Part shown: positions 1 through 6,930 of the stretch, piece by piece
How positions within the stretch are numbered: the first letter of the stretch is position 1
How the letters are laid out: each line of letters opens with the position of its first letter
NCBI GenBank assembly: GCA_001314845.1
Contig: LJZQ01000026.1
Coordinates: 1-58,743 of the forward strand
DNA: 58,743 nucleotides
Direction: 5' to 3'
From: Marinobacter excellens HL-55
GTDB taxonomy: Bacteria; Pseudomonadota; Gammaproteobacteria; Pseudomonadales; Oleiphilaceae
Translations under genes and position numbers: made by a program
The notes under the pieces: generated by a model
What the model was told of the DNA's origin: nothing
Database searches by the model: none
The model's input: the letters and a program-made list of their open reading frames with translations, nothing else

Positions 1-132
1 CGCCAGCTCGCGGATGTTCTTTGCTATCTCTAACCGAATACGGATAGCCCATATTTGTTCGAGTTTGAGCGGTAGCTTCTGGCCGACGAGCTTCCCTTTG
101 TTCCAGGGAACTTTGCTGGTAGAAAATGTCAT
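1..132 (-). CDS. Tyrosine recombinase/integrase, N-terminal part only (cut by window edge)
   Basis: Reading leftward from an ATG at 132, the frame stays open to base 1 and gives 44 residues beginning MTFSTSKVPWNKGKLVGQ, followed by PLKLEQIWAIRIRLEIAKN. The 'PWNKGKLVGQK-PLK...WAIRIRL..A' pattern is the N-terminus of a small family of site-specific tyrosine integrases often scattered in gammaproteobacterial genomes. The catalytic R-H-R-Y residues would lie beyond the window, so activity cannot be judged. A GAGGG ribosome-binding site sits seven bases before the ATG, inside a palindrome. The family call rests on recalled similarity of this short segment. Confidence 0.72.
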   Translation of the reverse strand, partial: MTFSTSKVPWNKGKLVGQKLPLKLEQIWAIRIRLEIAKNIRELA

Positions 133-139
133 GACGTGG

Positions 140-153
140 CCCTCTATAGAGGG
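140..153. promoter_or_regulatory. 14-bp perfect palindrome over the integrase ribosome-binding site
   Basis: CCCTCTATAGAGGG equals its own reverse complement. It contains the GAGGG Shine-Dalgarno of the minus-strand integrase gene and ends 8 bases before its ATG. It could be a repressor operator or a hairpin hiding the ribosome-binding site. No function is proven. Bases 154-351 between this site and the next gene show no further feature I can support. Confidence 0.4.
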
Positions 154-351
154 TAAGGGCCTTTAAGTATGGCTCAGAAATTTGTTTTCTGTTGGCCAAC
201 CTGGTCGCAAAGCGGACATTCATGTTGGGCGATCACGGCCTTCGGAAGGGCCGCCGGTTTGCTAGCGACTGCTGGCTGCCAGCCCCAGCGCACCCGGATT
301 CTGTGCAGCAAGCCTGCCTAGCTGCACCGAAGACGCCTGATCCAAGCTAAT

Positions 352-1599
352 TTAGTGTTGGTGCTCCTGGGAGCGGCCCTGTGGCCATAGCTGGCCCTGC
401 CAGACCACACCGAGGCCGAACCTCAGTTCATCGTCTGCCAGGGTTTCGTCCTGAATGACTTCTGCCCGAAAGGCAACATCTGGTCGCCACTGGTAACGCC
501 AAACTGCGGTGTATCGCATCGGGTCATGGCCCGATGCATTGACCAAACCGGAGTCCTCGGCCAAAACGGGGGCCGCGGAACCGGTCAGATGATTGTCCGT
601 GGTCAGCATTTCCCCTCGCAGACCAAGGGTGTGTCGGCGCCACGAAACCGACGGCTGCAACCAGCCCCCCTGTTGATCGGCATCCAGACGAGCTTGCCGG
701 CCGACGGCATCGTTAAGCGTTCCATCCATCGCAAGCTGCATCCACTCGCCCTGCAAACCCAGAGACCAGTCCGTCGACAGTTCGTACTGAAGGCTGGCGT
801 GCACACCGTAAACATCCACGTCTCCGGTGAAACGGGTATCGGGGAAAGCTTCAGCCGTTGCGCCGGGCGGTGCCACCGGGGTGTGGGTATGACCTCCACC
901 GTAGCGGTGATCAGCCCGAGCGCTGGCGTTCGCGCGATAATACCAGCCACCGGCGGTGGTGCGGATGCGGCCAGCGCTCCAGGCATGCCTGGCAAACACA
1001 TCCCAGGCACCGTCACCGTCAGTGTTGGCGGGAAACGCCTTACCGCGCCAGTACTCGGCGCCAGCCGACCAGCCCGCCGTTTCATGCCACCACAAGCGCA
1101 CCCCCTCATCGTGAAAATCCCGCCCGAAAAACACGTCGTTCACGAGCGGCGATTCGCTCGTCAGACGGTCGCCGGCGTGGGCCGCCAACGAGGGCGAAAA
1201 GGCCGAGCTCATCCGCCCCACCTCCAGCACCCAGGGCCCCGGCTCCTCGCAGCATTGGAATCCGAGGTAGGCGTGCTGGACTTCGGCGCTGTCACCGTGT
1301 CCATCACCGCCGCCATGTGTCCCTACCTCAATCACGGCGAATGTCCGCTCATTGATTCTGGCACCAAGACCCAACAAGGCTTCGTCAACCGCCACGCCCT
1401 TTTCGTAGGGCCAGGCATGGCCGCCCATGAGCGTGCCCGGTATCTGCCAGTAGTCGTTCTGTTCCACAATGTCGTCTGATCGCCAGGTCGCCACAACGCT
1501 GGCCGAAAGCTCAACCGGGCCATCGCCGGGTATATAGTGGCCAAACGTTGGCATGGCCATGCCAAGCCCAGTCAAAAGCATAAATGTTTTTCGAATCAT
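352..1599 (-). CDS. Putative outer-membrane beta-barrel protein of the mbnPH operon
   Basis: The 415-residue protein starts with a Sec signal peptide (MIRKTFMLLTGLGMAMPTFG, cleavage near residue 20). It continues with alternating polar/aromatic strands typical of an outer-membrane barrel (for example VWRYQWRPDVAFRAEVIQ). It carries His-rich stretches (GGGDGHGD near residue 97, GGGHTHTP near 236, and an EHQH C-terminus) that could bind metal. Its ATG overlaps the mbnH stop as ATGA, so the two are probably translationally coupled. I infer a role in metal uptake or sensing at the outer membrane together with MbnP/MbnH. It has no TonB-box or plug domain that I can see, so a classical TonB receptor is unlikely. 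Confidence 0.6.
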   Translation of the reverse strand: MIRKTFMLLTGLGMAMPTFGHYIPGDGPVELSASVVATWRSDDIVEQNDYWQIPGTLMGGHAWPYEKGVAVDEALLGLGARINERTFAVIEVGTHGGGDGHGDSAEVQHAYLGFQCCEEPGPWVLEVGRMSSAFSPSLAAHAGDRLTSESPLVNDVFFGRDFHDEGVRLWWHETAGWSAGAEYWRGKAFPANTDGDGAWDVFARHAWSAGRIRTTAGGWYYRANASARADHRYGGGHTHTPVAPPGATAEAFPDTRFTGDVDVYGVHASLQYELSTDWSLGLQGEWMQLAMDGTLNDAVGRQARLDADQQGGWLQPSVSWRRHTLGLRGEMLTTDNHLTGSAAPVLAEDSGLVNASGHDPMRYTAVWRYQWRPDVAFRAEVIQDETLADDELRFGLGVVWQGQLWPQGRSQEHQH

Positions 1600-2792
1600 G
1601 GTGTTTCCTGACCGATACTGTTCCAGGGATTGCTGAAGCGGGGATTGGTGATGAAGGATTCGTCAGTGAGCGACTCAAGGAAAGCAACGACGTCGTCGAT
1701 TTCCTGCTCGCTGATTGCAAATGAGGTGATAAATCCATCCTTAAACGGATTCATTCGGCCATCACCGGGGTTGGGGCCTGTGGTCAGCACCCGTCCGCCA
1801 GCGGCGTAGTTCCGGATGACTCCCTCAAGGGTCTCCACGGAGCCATCGTGATTGTAGGGCGCCGTCAGGGCGATGTTACGCAGCGTTGGGGCCCGGAATT
1901 GCCCCATGTGATCGGGATCACCCGTCACCTCATGGCGGCCGGTATTGGGTTCCGGGTAGCCGCCCATGCCATCCACGTTGTAAAGCCCGGTGTTGTGGAA
2001 CATCAACTGATTGAACGTGGTCAGCCGGTCCACGGTGGCATCGGAGAAATTATAACCGGCGTGACAGTGGAAGCACTCCAGACGCTCGCTGTTGAACAGG
2101 CGCTCGCCCCGCTGTGCGGACGCGGAGAGTTCCCCCCGGTCGAACTTAGAGTCAAATGACACCAGACCACGCACGAACGAGGCGAGCGCCTTCACAACGT
2201 TGTCCCATGCGAGATCGCCAAACATCGGGTCGTTTTGCTCTGGAAAGGCCGCCTGGAATAGCGGCCCGTAGGTCGGATCTGCCTGCAGGCTCCGTAGCAC
2301 CTGTTCCGAATTCGCTTCATTCAGGCCATGCTCCACCGGATCATCGCCAAAGAGCGGTAGTAGAATCTGGCGCTCGATGGTTCCGAGGCTCGGGTTGCCC
2401 CAGGTCACCGTGGATGCCCAGGCAACATTCACGAGCGGCTGGCTGTTACGCGGATGCTGCTCACCCGTGGCGCCAAACGGTCGCGCCACGCCATCACTAA
2501 AAGCCTTGTCTTGCTGATGACAGCCAGCGCAGCTGACCGTGCTATTGGTCGAAAGCCTGCGATCATAAAACAGATGTCTACCAAGCTGGAACTTGGCCTC
2601 TGTCATCGGATTGTCTTCCGGCTCCCTCGGCAGGGGGATGGATTCCGGCAAGCCCCAGTCAAATGAGGACACCCGCGCACCCTGATCATCCACCGTGGTG
2701 GAACTGGACTCCAGACAACCGGACAGGAGCGCCGACACGCACAGCAGAAGCGCGGGCCAGACAGGCCCGGCGCGAAGCTTCTTAACAAACAT
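1596..2792 (-). CDS. mbnH: MbnH: di-haem cytochrome c peroxidase/MauG-type enzyme
   Basis: The 398-residue lipoprotein has lipobox LLSGC (Cys26) and two c-type haem motifs, CAGCH (88-92) and CFHCH (240-244), in the CcpA/MauG fold. Family knowledge: MbnH, the partner of MbnP in the 'metallo-mystery pair', uses a bis-Fe(IV)-like state to oxidise a tryptophan of MbnP to kynurenine, which creates a copper site. The gene lies five bases after mbnP and overlaps the next gene by four bases, so the three form one operon. It would act in the periplasm, anchored to a membrane. A generic cytochrome c peroxidase is the alternative, but the adjacent MbnP favours MbnH. Confidence 0.87.
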   Translation of the reverse strand: MFVKKLRAGPVWPALLLCVSALLSGCLESSSTTVDDQGARVSSFDWGLPESIPLPREPEDNPMTEAKFQLGRHLFYDRRLSTNSTVSCAGCHQQDKAFSDGVARPFGATGEQHPRNSQPLVNVAWASTVTWGNPSLGTIERQILLPLFGDDPVEHGLNEANSEQVLRSLQADPTYGPLFQAAFPEQNDPMFGDLAWDNVVKALASFVRGLVSFDSKFDRGELSASAQRGERLFNSERLECFHCHAGYNFSDATVDRLTTFNQLMFHNTGLYNVDGMGGYPEPNTGRHEVTGDPDHMGQFRAPTLRNIALTAPYNHDGSVETLEGVIRNYAAGGRVLTTGPNPGDGRMNPFKDGFITSFAISEQEIDDVVAFLESLTDESFITNPRFSNPWNSIGQETP

Positions 2793-2797
2793 ACTGA

Positions 2798-3751
2798 TTA
2801 GCGCTCGACAATCGAGAACACCATAGCGTTGGGGTTACCGCCGGTGTTTGGCTCGCCACCCCACGGCAGGGCAAGGCGCTCGAAGACGGCATCACACTCA
2901 GGGTCTCCTGGAAAAGACATGCAACCTGGTGCACCACCCTCGTCCAGACCAAGGTTTGATCCTGACACCAGGGCGGCGTAGTCGATCTGGATCGCCAGTT
3001 CCTCGGGATCCAACCCACCGACTGGCAGCGTTACCTGCAGCCGGTTTTCATTGGCACAGGTCTCCGGCTCAGCGCCCTGTTCGAGTTCAGACGGTGTTAC
3101 TTCGCAGCCGGTACTTCCGATGTGAAGATTCCAACGGCTGGCGCCGACCGGCAATACATCAGCCGCCAGGAATTTATAACCGTTCTGCCAGTTCCAGGTC
3201 ATCCCAGCGGCCTGTCCCGGACTGCGAAGCGGCTCCTCGGCACTGGTGGGGTTTGCGTGATTGAGATCGAACGGCACGCCGAGAGTGAATTGCAAAGACT
3301 GGATCGTGACAGCAGGATCCAGCGTAACGGTGCCCTGAACGGCATCTTTAAAACCGGGATTGTCGTCAGTACCGGCGGTGCAAACATCCACCAGATCACC
3401 GTTGTCATTTACATCGGCCTTGTCGCGGAAGTCCAGTAGCGCGACGTTGCTATTCTGGCCTTCGGCGGAAGCATCGAGAGAAACAGGGATCACCTCGCCC
3501 TGATCGGTAACCAGCGCCAGGTCATGAATGAAGAAGCGGAAATCAGCGAAGCTGACGTCAGTACCCGAGGTGCCAAGGCCGGAAAAGGTGGTGCCACAGC
3601 TCACCGGCTCTGTGCCGACAACGGCCTTGAAGGGAAGGCTTAGCTGGGTTTCAGCAGACTGCTGGTTCGTGTCTGAAGAGGAGGAAGACCCACCACAACC
3701 CGCCAGAGCGAGAAGCCCAGAAACTACTCCCAGACCAACGCATTTATTCAT
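2798..3751 (-). CDS. mbnP: MbnP: periplasmic copper-binding four-Cys lipoprotein
   Basis: I chose the ATG at 3751 rather than the in-frame one at 3829. It follows a GGAG site and begins MNKCVGLGVVSGLLALAGC, a lipoprotein signal with Cys19 as lipidation site. The 317-residue product shows the MbnP pattern: paired cysteines (VSCGTTF, DVCTAG, STGCEV, ETCANEN, PGCMSF, PECDAV), VSFADFRFFIHDLALV, a GVPFDLNHANP segment and MTWNWQNGYKFL. The Trp in the last motif is a candidate for conversion to kynurenine by MbnH. Known for the family: kynurenine-dependent copper binding in the periplasm. No methanobactin precursor or MbnB/MbnC gene is nearby, so this is a stand-alone pair. Confidence 0.87.
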   Translation of the reverse strand: MNKCVGLGVVSGLLALAGCGGSSSSSDTNQQSAETQLSLPFKAVVGTEPVSCGTTFSGLGTSGTDVSFADFRFFIHDLALVTDQGEVIPVSLDASAEGQNSNVALLDFRDKADVNDNGDLVDVCTAGTDDNPGFKDAVQGTVTLDPAVTIQSLQFTLGVPFDLNHANPTSAEEPLRSPGQAAGMTWNWQNGYKFLAADVLPVGASRWNLHIGSTGCEVTPSELEQGAEPETCANENRLQVTLPVGGLDPEELAIQIDYAALVSGSNLGLDEGGAPGCMSFPGDPECDAVFERLALPWGGEPNTGGNPNAMVFSIVER

Positions 3752-3768
3752 AACATTCTCCGTGTTAT
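3750..3768 (-). promoter_or_regulatory. Inverted repeat enclosing the mbnP ribosome-binding site
   Basis: In the mbnP mRNA sense the sequence reads ATAACA-CGGAGAA-TGTTAT, directly followed by G of the start codon ATG. The six-base arms are perfect, the GGAG Shine-Dalgarno lies in the seven-base loop and the start codon is in the 3' arm. It may be an operator or an RNA switch for a metal-responsive regulator. The stem is A/T-rich and weak as RNA, so a DNA operator is as likely. The half-site order is opposite to that of a Zur box. Confidence 0.4.
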
Positions 3769-3879
3769 TACGATTATTATTTCGTTCAGGGGAGTATGAG
3801 AGAAGGTTTTCCAGAAAAGTATGTGGCACAGTGTCGCACCCTATCAGGCGCGCGCCTGCTGCCAGCAGAAGACCTGCGA

Positions 3880-4086
3880 CTAATCGGCAAGGCTCGAACC
3901 TGAAGGGCGGACGCGAAAGCCCCAGAGCACCGAATACCAGAGCAAAGCTATGCCCAAGGTCATGACCACAATGGCTGGCCCGACCGGCACATCGAAGGCA
4001 ACAGAGATGTCGATCGCCGTCAGGTGGCCGGCGATGGCAGAGCAGGCTGCGCGGAGTGTTTCAGGGAGAGAGAAACGTGTGGACAT
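3880..4086 (-). pseudogene. Remnant of a ZnuB-like metal ABC transporter permease (C-terminal end)
   Basis: The open frame yields about 68 residues from ATG 4086: MSTRFSLPETLRAACSAIAG, then a helix containing FDVPVGPAIVVMTLGIALLW. The 'hydrophobic...D.PVGPAIVV' helix matches the last transmembrane segment of ABC-3 family zinc/manganese permeases (usual D-TPAGPSIVL near the C-terminus). The rest of a roughly 260-residue permease is absent. The frame upstream of 4086 (to 4215) does not look like permease and overlaps a terminator. I infer a decayed metal-uptake gene beside mbnPH. It could instead be a small membrane protein of unknown role. Confidence 0.45.
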
Positions 4087-4180
4087 GAGCGGCCGTGAAT
4101 GTTCGCTTTTGTTTATTAGCCAATCGCCGATGCTTTGTCGAACTGCCCCCAAATTTGCGTAGTTCGCCTCAATTAGTTCG

Positions 4181-4219
4181 AAAACAAAAACTCCGTACCA
4201 AGCATCACTCGGCACGGAG
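4181..4219 (-). terminator. Rho-independent terminator of the urt operon
   Basis: On the minus strand CTCCGTGCC pairs with GGTACGGAG (nine positions, one mismatch) across an 11-base loop, followed by TTTTTGTTTT. It lies 53 bases after the urtE stop. Confidence 0.75.
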
Positions 4220-4271
4220 TCGTTATGTTCAGGTCTTATAGGACTCTCGAAGCGGGAGAATATCCAGGTGG

Positions 4272-4970
4272 CTAGACCGTCAGGTGCTTCCTGATAAGTT
4301 CATCGGTCAACCCCGCAATCCCCCCCTCAGCAACCCTCCTCCCCCGATCCAGAATCGCAAACCGATCCGCATACTTCCGCGCAAACGGCAACTTCTGCTC
4401 AACCAGCAGCACGGTCAGCCCATCCTCTTCGATCAATTTGCGAATAACCTCCCCAATCTGCGCCACAATGTTCGGCTGAATCCCCTCCCCCGGCTCATCC
4501 AGAATCAGCAGCCTGGGCTCAATCACCAGCGCTCGACCAATGGCCAGTTGCTGTTGCTGCCCACCAGAAAGGTCGCCGCCCCGGCGGTGTTTCATTTCCT
4601 TCAGCACCGGAAACAGCTCGTACACCCGCTCGGGGATTTTTTTGCTGCCATCTTTGCGCACAGCCAAACCGGTGCGCAGGTTTTCTTCCACGGTTAGCAG
4701 CGGAAATATCTGTCGGCCCTGGGGCACGTAGCCAATGCCGAGGCGTGATCGGTCTTCGATTTTCTTTTTAGTAAGTTCCACATCTTGGGCGAACTCTATG
4801 CTGCCGCTGCTGGTGGTTTCCTCGCCCATAATGCATTTCATCAGGGTGGTTTTGCCTACACCGTTGCGGCCCATTACGCAGGTGCACTGGCCCTGGGGGA
4901 TGTCCAGGTCCAGGTCCCAGAGGGTGTGGCTTTCGCCGTAGTATTGATTGAGCTTCTGGATCTTGAGCAT
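4272..4970 (-). CDS. urtE: Urea ABC transporter ATP-binding subunit UrtE
   Basis: The 232-residue ABC ATPase starts MLKIQKLNQYYGESH. It has Walker A GRNGVGKTT (34-42), signature LSGGQQQQ (134-141), Walker B LLILDEP (154-160) and the LivF-like QPNIVAQIG segment, with length normal for UrtE. The open frame extends further upstream inside urtD. The ATG at 4970 is the start because it overlaps the urtD stop (TAATG) and follows GGAGGAGG. It powers high-affinity urea uptake with UrtD on the cytoplasmic face. It is the last gene of urtABCDE. Confidence 0.93.
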   Translation of the reverse strand: MLKIQKLNQYYGESHTLWDLDLDIPQGQCTCVMGRNGVGKTTLMKCIMGEETTSSGSIEFAQDVELTKKKIEDRSRLGIGYVPQGRQIFPLLTVEENLRTGLAVRKDGSKKIPERVYELFPVLKEMKHRRGGDLSGGQQQQLAIGRALVIEPRLLILDEPGEGIQPNIVAQIGEVIRKLIEEDGLTVLLVEQKLPFARKYADRFAILDRGRRVAEGGIAGLTDELIRKHLTV

Positions 4971-5794
4971 TACGCCTCCTCCCCGAGGTAAACCTTGATC
5001 ACTTCCCGGTCGTTGGAGACCTGGTCCATGGTGCCTTCGGCCAGCACGCTGCCCTGGTGCAGCACGGTGACTTTGCGGGCGATGGAGCGCACAAAGCCCA
5101 TGTCGTGCTCTACCACCACCACGGACTGTTTGCCGGCCAGGCTGGTGAGCAGTTCGGCAGTGCGTTCCATTTCCTGTTCGGTCATGCCGGCGACGGGTTC
5201 GTCGACCAGCAGCAGCCTGGGTTTCTGCATCAGCAGCATGCCGATTTCCAGCCACTGTTTCTGGCCGTGGGAGAGGATACCGGCGGGTTTGTCGCGCAGG
5301 GTTTTCAGCTTGATCATCTCCAGCACTTCGTCGATGCGGTCCCGGTATTCGGGCTTCATGATGGCGGTCAGCGTTGGGAAAATGCGTTTGTCGGTGGCCA
5401 TGGCCAGTTCCAGGTTTTCAAACACGGTGAGGGCTTCAAACACCGTGGGTTTCTGGAACTTGCGGCCGATGCCCAGGCTGGCGATGTCCGGCTCGTTCAT
5501 GGTCAGCAGGTTGTGACGGCTGCCGAACCATACGGAGCCGGTATCCGGGCGGGTTTTACCGGTGATGATGTCCATCATGGTGGTTTTGCCCGCGCCGTTG
5601 GGGCCGATGATGCAGCGCAGTTCGCCGTCGTCGATGGTCAGGTTCAGGTTGTTGATGGCCTTGAAGCCATCAAAGCTCACGTTCACGTCTTCCAGGTACA
5701 GGATGGGGCCGTGGCGCACATCCACCGGGGAGGCGGCCGGGGCTAGGAATTCAAATACCTGGTCGCGGTTGGTGAGTTGTTCAAACATGCTCAT
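4970..5794 (-). CDS. urtD: Urea ABC transporter ATP-binding subunit UrtD
   Basis: The 274-residue LivG-type ATPase has Walker A GPNGAGKTT, the UrtD-typical signature LSHGQKQWLEIGMLL (the usual LSGGQ is LSHGQ in this family) and Walker B LLLVDEPVAGM. The start MSMFEQLTN overlaps the urtC stop as ATGA. Its long N-terminal lead before the ABC domain (VRHGPILYLEDVNVSFDG) is normal for UrtD. It pairs with UrtE to energise urea import through UrtB/UrtC. Confidence 0.93.
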   Translation of the reverse strand: MSMFEQLTNRDQVFEFLAPAASPVDVRHGPILYLEDVNVSFDGFKAINNLNLTIDDGELRCIIGPNGAGKTTMMDIITGKTRPDTGSVWFGSRHNLLTMNEPDIASLGIGRKFQKPTVFEALTVFENLELAMATDKRIFPTLTAIMKPEYRDRIDEVLEMIKLKTLRDKPAGILSHGQKQWLEIGMLLMQKPRLLLVDEPVAGMTEQEMERTAELLTSLAGKQSVVVVEHDMGFVRSIARKVTVLHQGSVLAEGTMDQVSNDREVIKVYLGEEA

Positions 5795-6927
5795 GCGGTG
5801 GCCTCCTGCCCGGTGGCGGGGTCGTCGTCTTTGGCTTTTCTGCGCTTTTGCAGCAGGCCGGCAATGCCCTTGGGCAGGAACACGGTCACCAGCACAAACA
5901 GCGCGCCCAGGGCGAACAGCCAGGCATCCGGCATTACGCCGGTGAACACGGTTTTGGCGTAGTTCACCAGGATGGCGCCGATCACCGCCCCGTAAAGCGT
6001 TGCGCGACCACCCAGGGCGACCCACACCACGATTTCAATAGAGAACAGCGGTGAGAATTCACTGGGGTTGATGATGCCGACTTGCGGCACGTACAAGGCC
6101 CCGGCCACGCCCGCCAGCATGGCGGACACCACGAACACAAACAGCTGCACCCGTTCCACCCGGTACCCCAAAAAGCGAGTGCGGGCTTCGGCATCCCGGC
6201 AGGCCACGCTTACCCGGCCCAGCTTACTGGTCACAATGCCCCGGCAAATCAGGTAGCCGATGGCCAGGGCGATGCCGGTGGCGATGAACAGCCCCAGCCT
6301 TGTGGCGTCGGTGCGCAGGTTAAAGCCTAGGATATCGCGGAAGTCGGTCAGGCCGTTGTTGCCGCCAAAACCCATTTCGTTACGGAAGAAGGCCAGCATC
6401 AGCGCGAAGGTGAGCGCCTGGGTGATGATCGACAGGTACACCCCGGTTACCCGGGAGCGGAAGGCCAGGAAGCCGAACACCAGCGCCAGCAGGCCCGGGG
6501 CCAGCAGCACCATGATGAAGGCGAACCAGGCCATGTCGAAGCCCTGCCAGTACCAGGGTAGTGTGTCCCAGTTCAGGAACACCATGAAGTCTGGCAGTAC
6601 CGGGTCGCCGTAGGTACCGCGATCGCCAATCTGGCGCATCAGGTACATGCCCATGGCGTAGCCTCCCAGGGCAAAGAAGGCGCCGTGGCCCAGGCTGAGA
6701 ATGCCCAGGTAACCCCACACCAGGTCTACCGCCACCGCCAGCAAGGCGTAACACAGGTATTTACCCAGCAGGGTGACGGTGTAGGCGCTCACGTGTAGGG
6801 CACTGTCCTGTGGCATGAACAGGTGCAAAAAGGTGACCACGATCAAGGCGCTGAACAGCACGCCCAGGAAGATCTGGGTGGAACGCTCCTGCAAGGGCCG
6901 GAGCAGCCAGGTTTGTGATGAAGCCAT
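5791..6927 (-). CDS. urtC: Urea ABC transporter permease UrtC
   Basis: The 378-residue LivM-family permease has about ten hydrophobic segments, the hallmark LSLGHGAFFALGGYAMGMYL and the late EVVWVALGGRATLYGAVIGA segment. The C-terminus is charged and cytoplasmic (KRRKAKDDDP). It forms the inner-membrane channel with UrtB. It starts three bases after the urtB stop and overlaps urtD by four. Confidence 0.93.
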   Translation of the reverse strand: MASSQTWLLRPLQERSTQIFLGVLFSALIVVTFLHLFMPQDSALHVSAYTVTLLGKYLCYALLAVAVDLVWGYLGILSLGHGAFFALGGYAMGMYLMRQIGDRGTYGDPVLPDFMVFLNWDTLPWYWQGFDMAWFAFIMVLLAPGLLALVFGFLAFRSRVTGVYLSIITQALTFALMLAFFRNEMGFGGNNGLTDFRDILGFNLRTDATRLGLFIATGIALAIGYLICRGIVTSKLGRVSVACRDAEARTRFLGYRVERVQLFVFVVSAMLAGVAGALYVPQVGIINPSEFSPLFSIEIVVWVALGGRATLYGAVIGAILVNYAKTVFTGVMPDAWLFALGALFVLVTVFLPKGIAGLLQKRRKAKDDDPATGQEATA

Positions 6928-6930
6928 AAC

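Noticed and set aside
526..1479. Plus-strand frame of 317 codons over the barrel gene
   Set aside because: Antisense to a gene with signal peptide and operon coupling; no recognisable motif or ribosome-binding site.
3750..3768. Zur box before mbnP
   Set aside because: Zur sites have TGTTAT...ATAACA order; here the halves are reversed and the spacing is seven bases.
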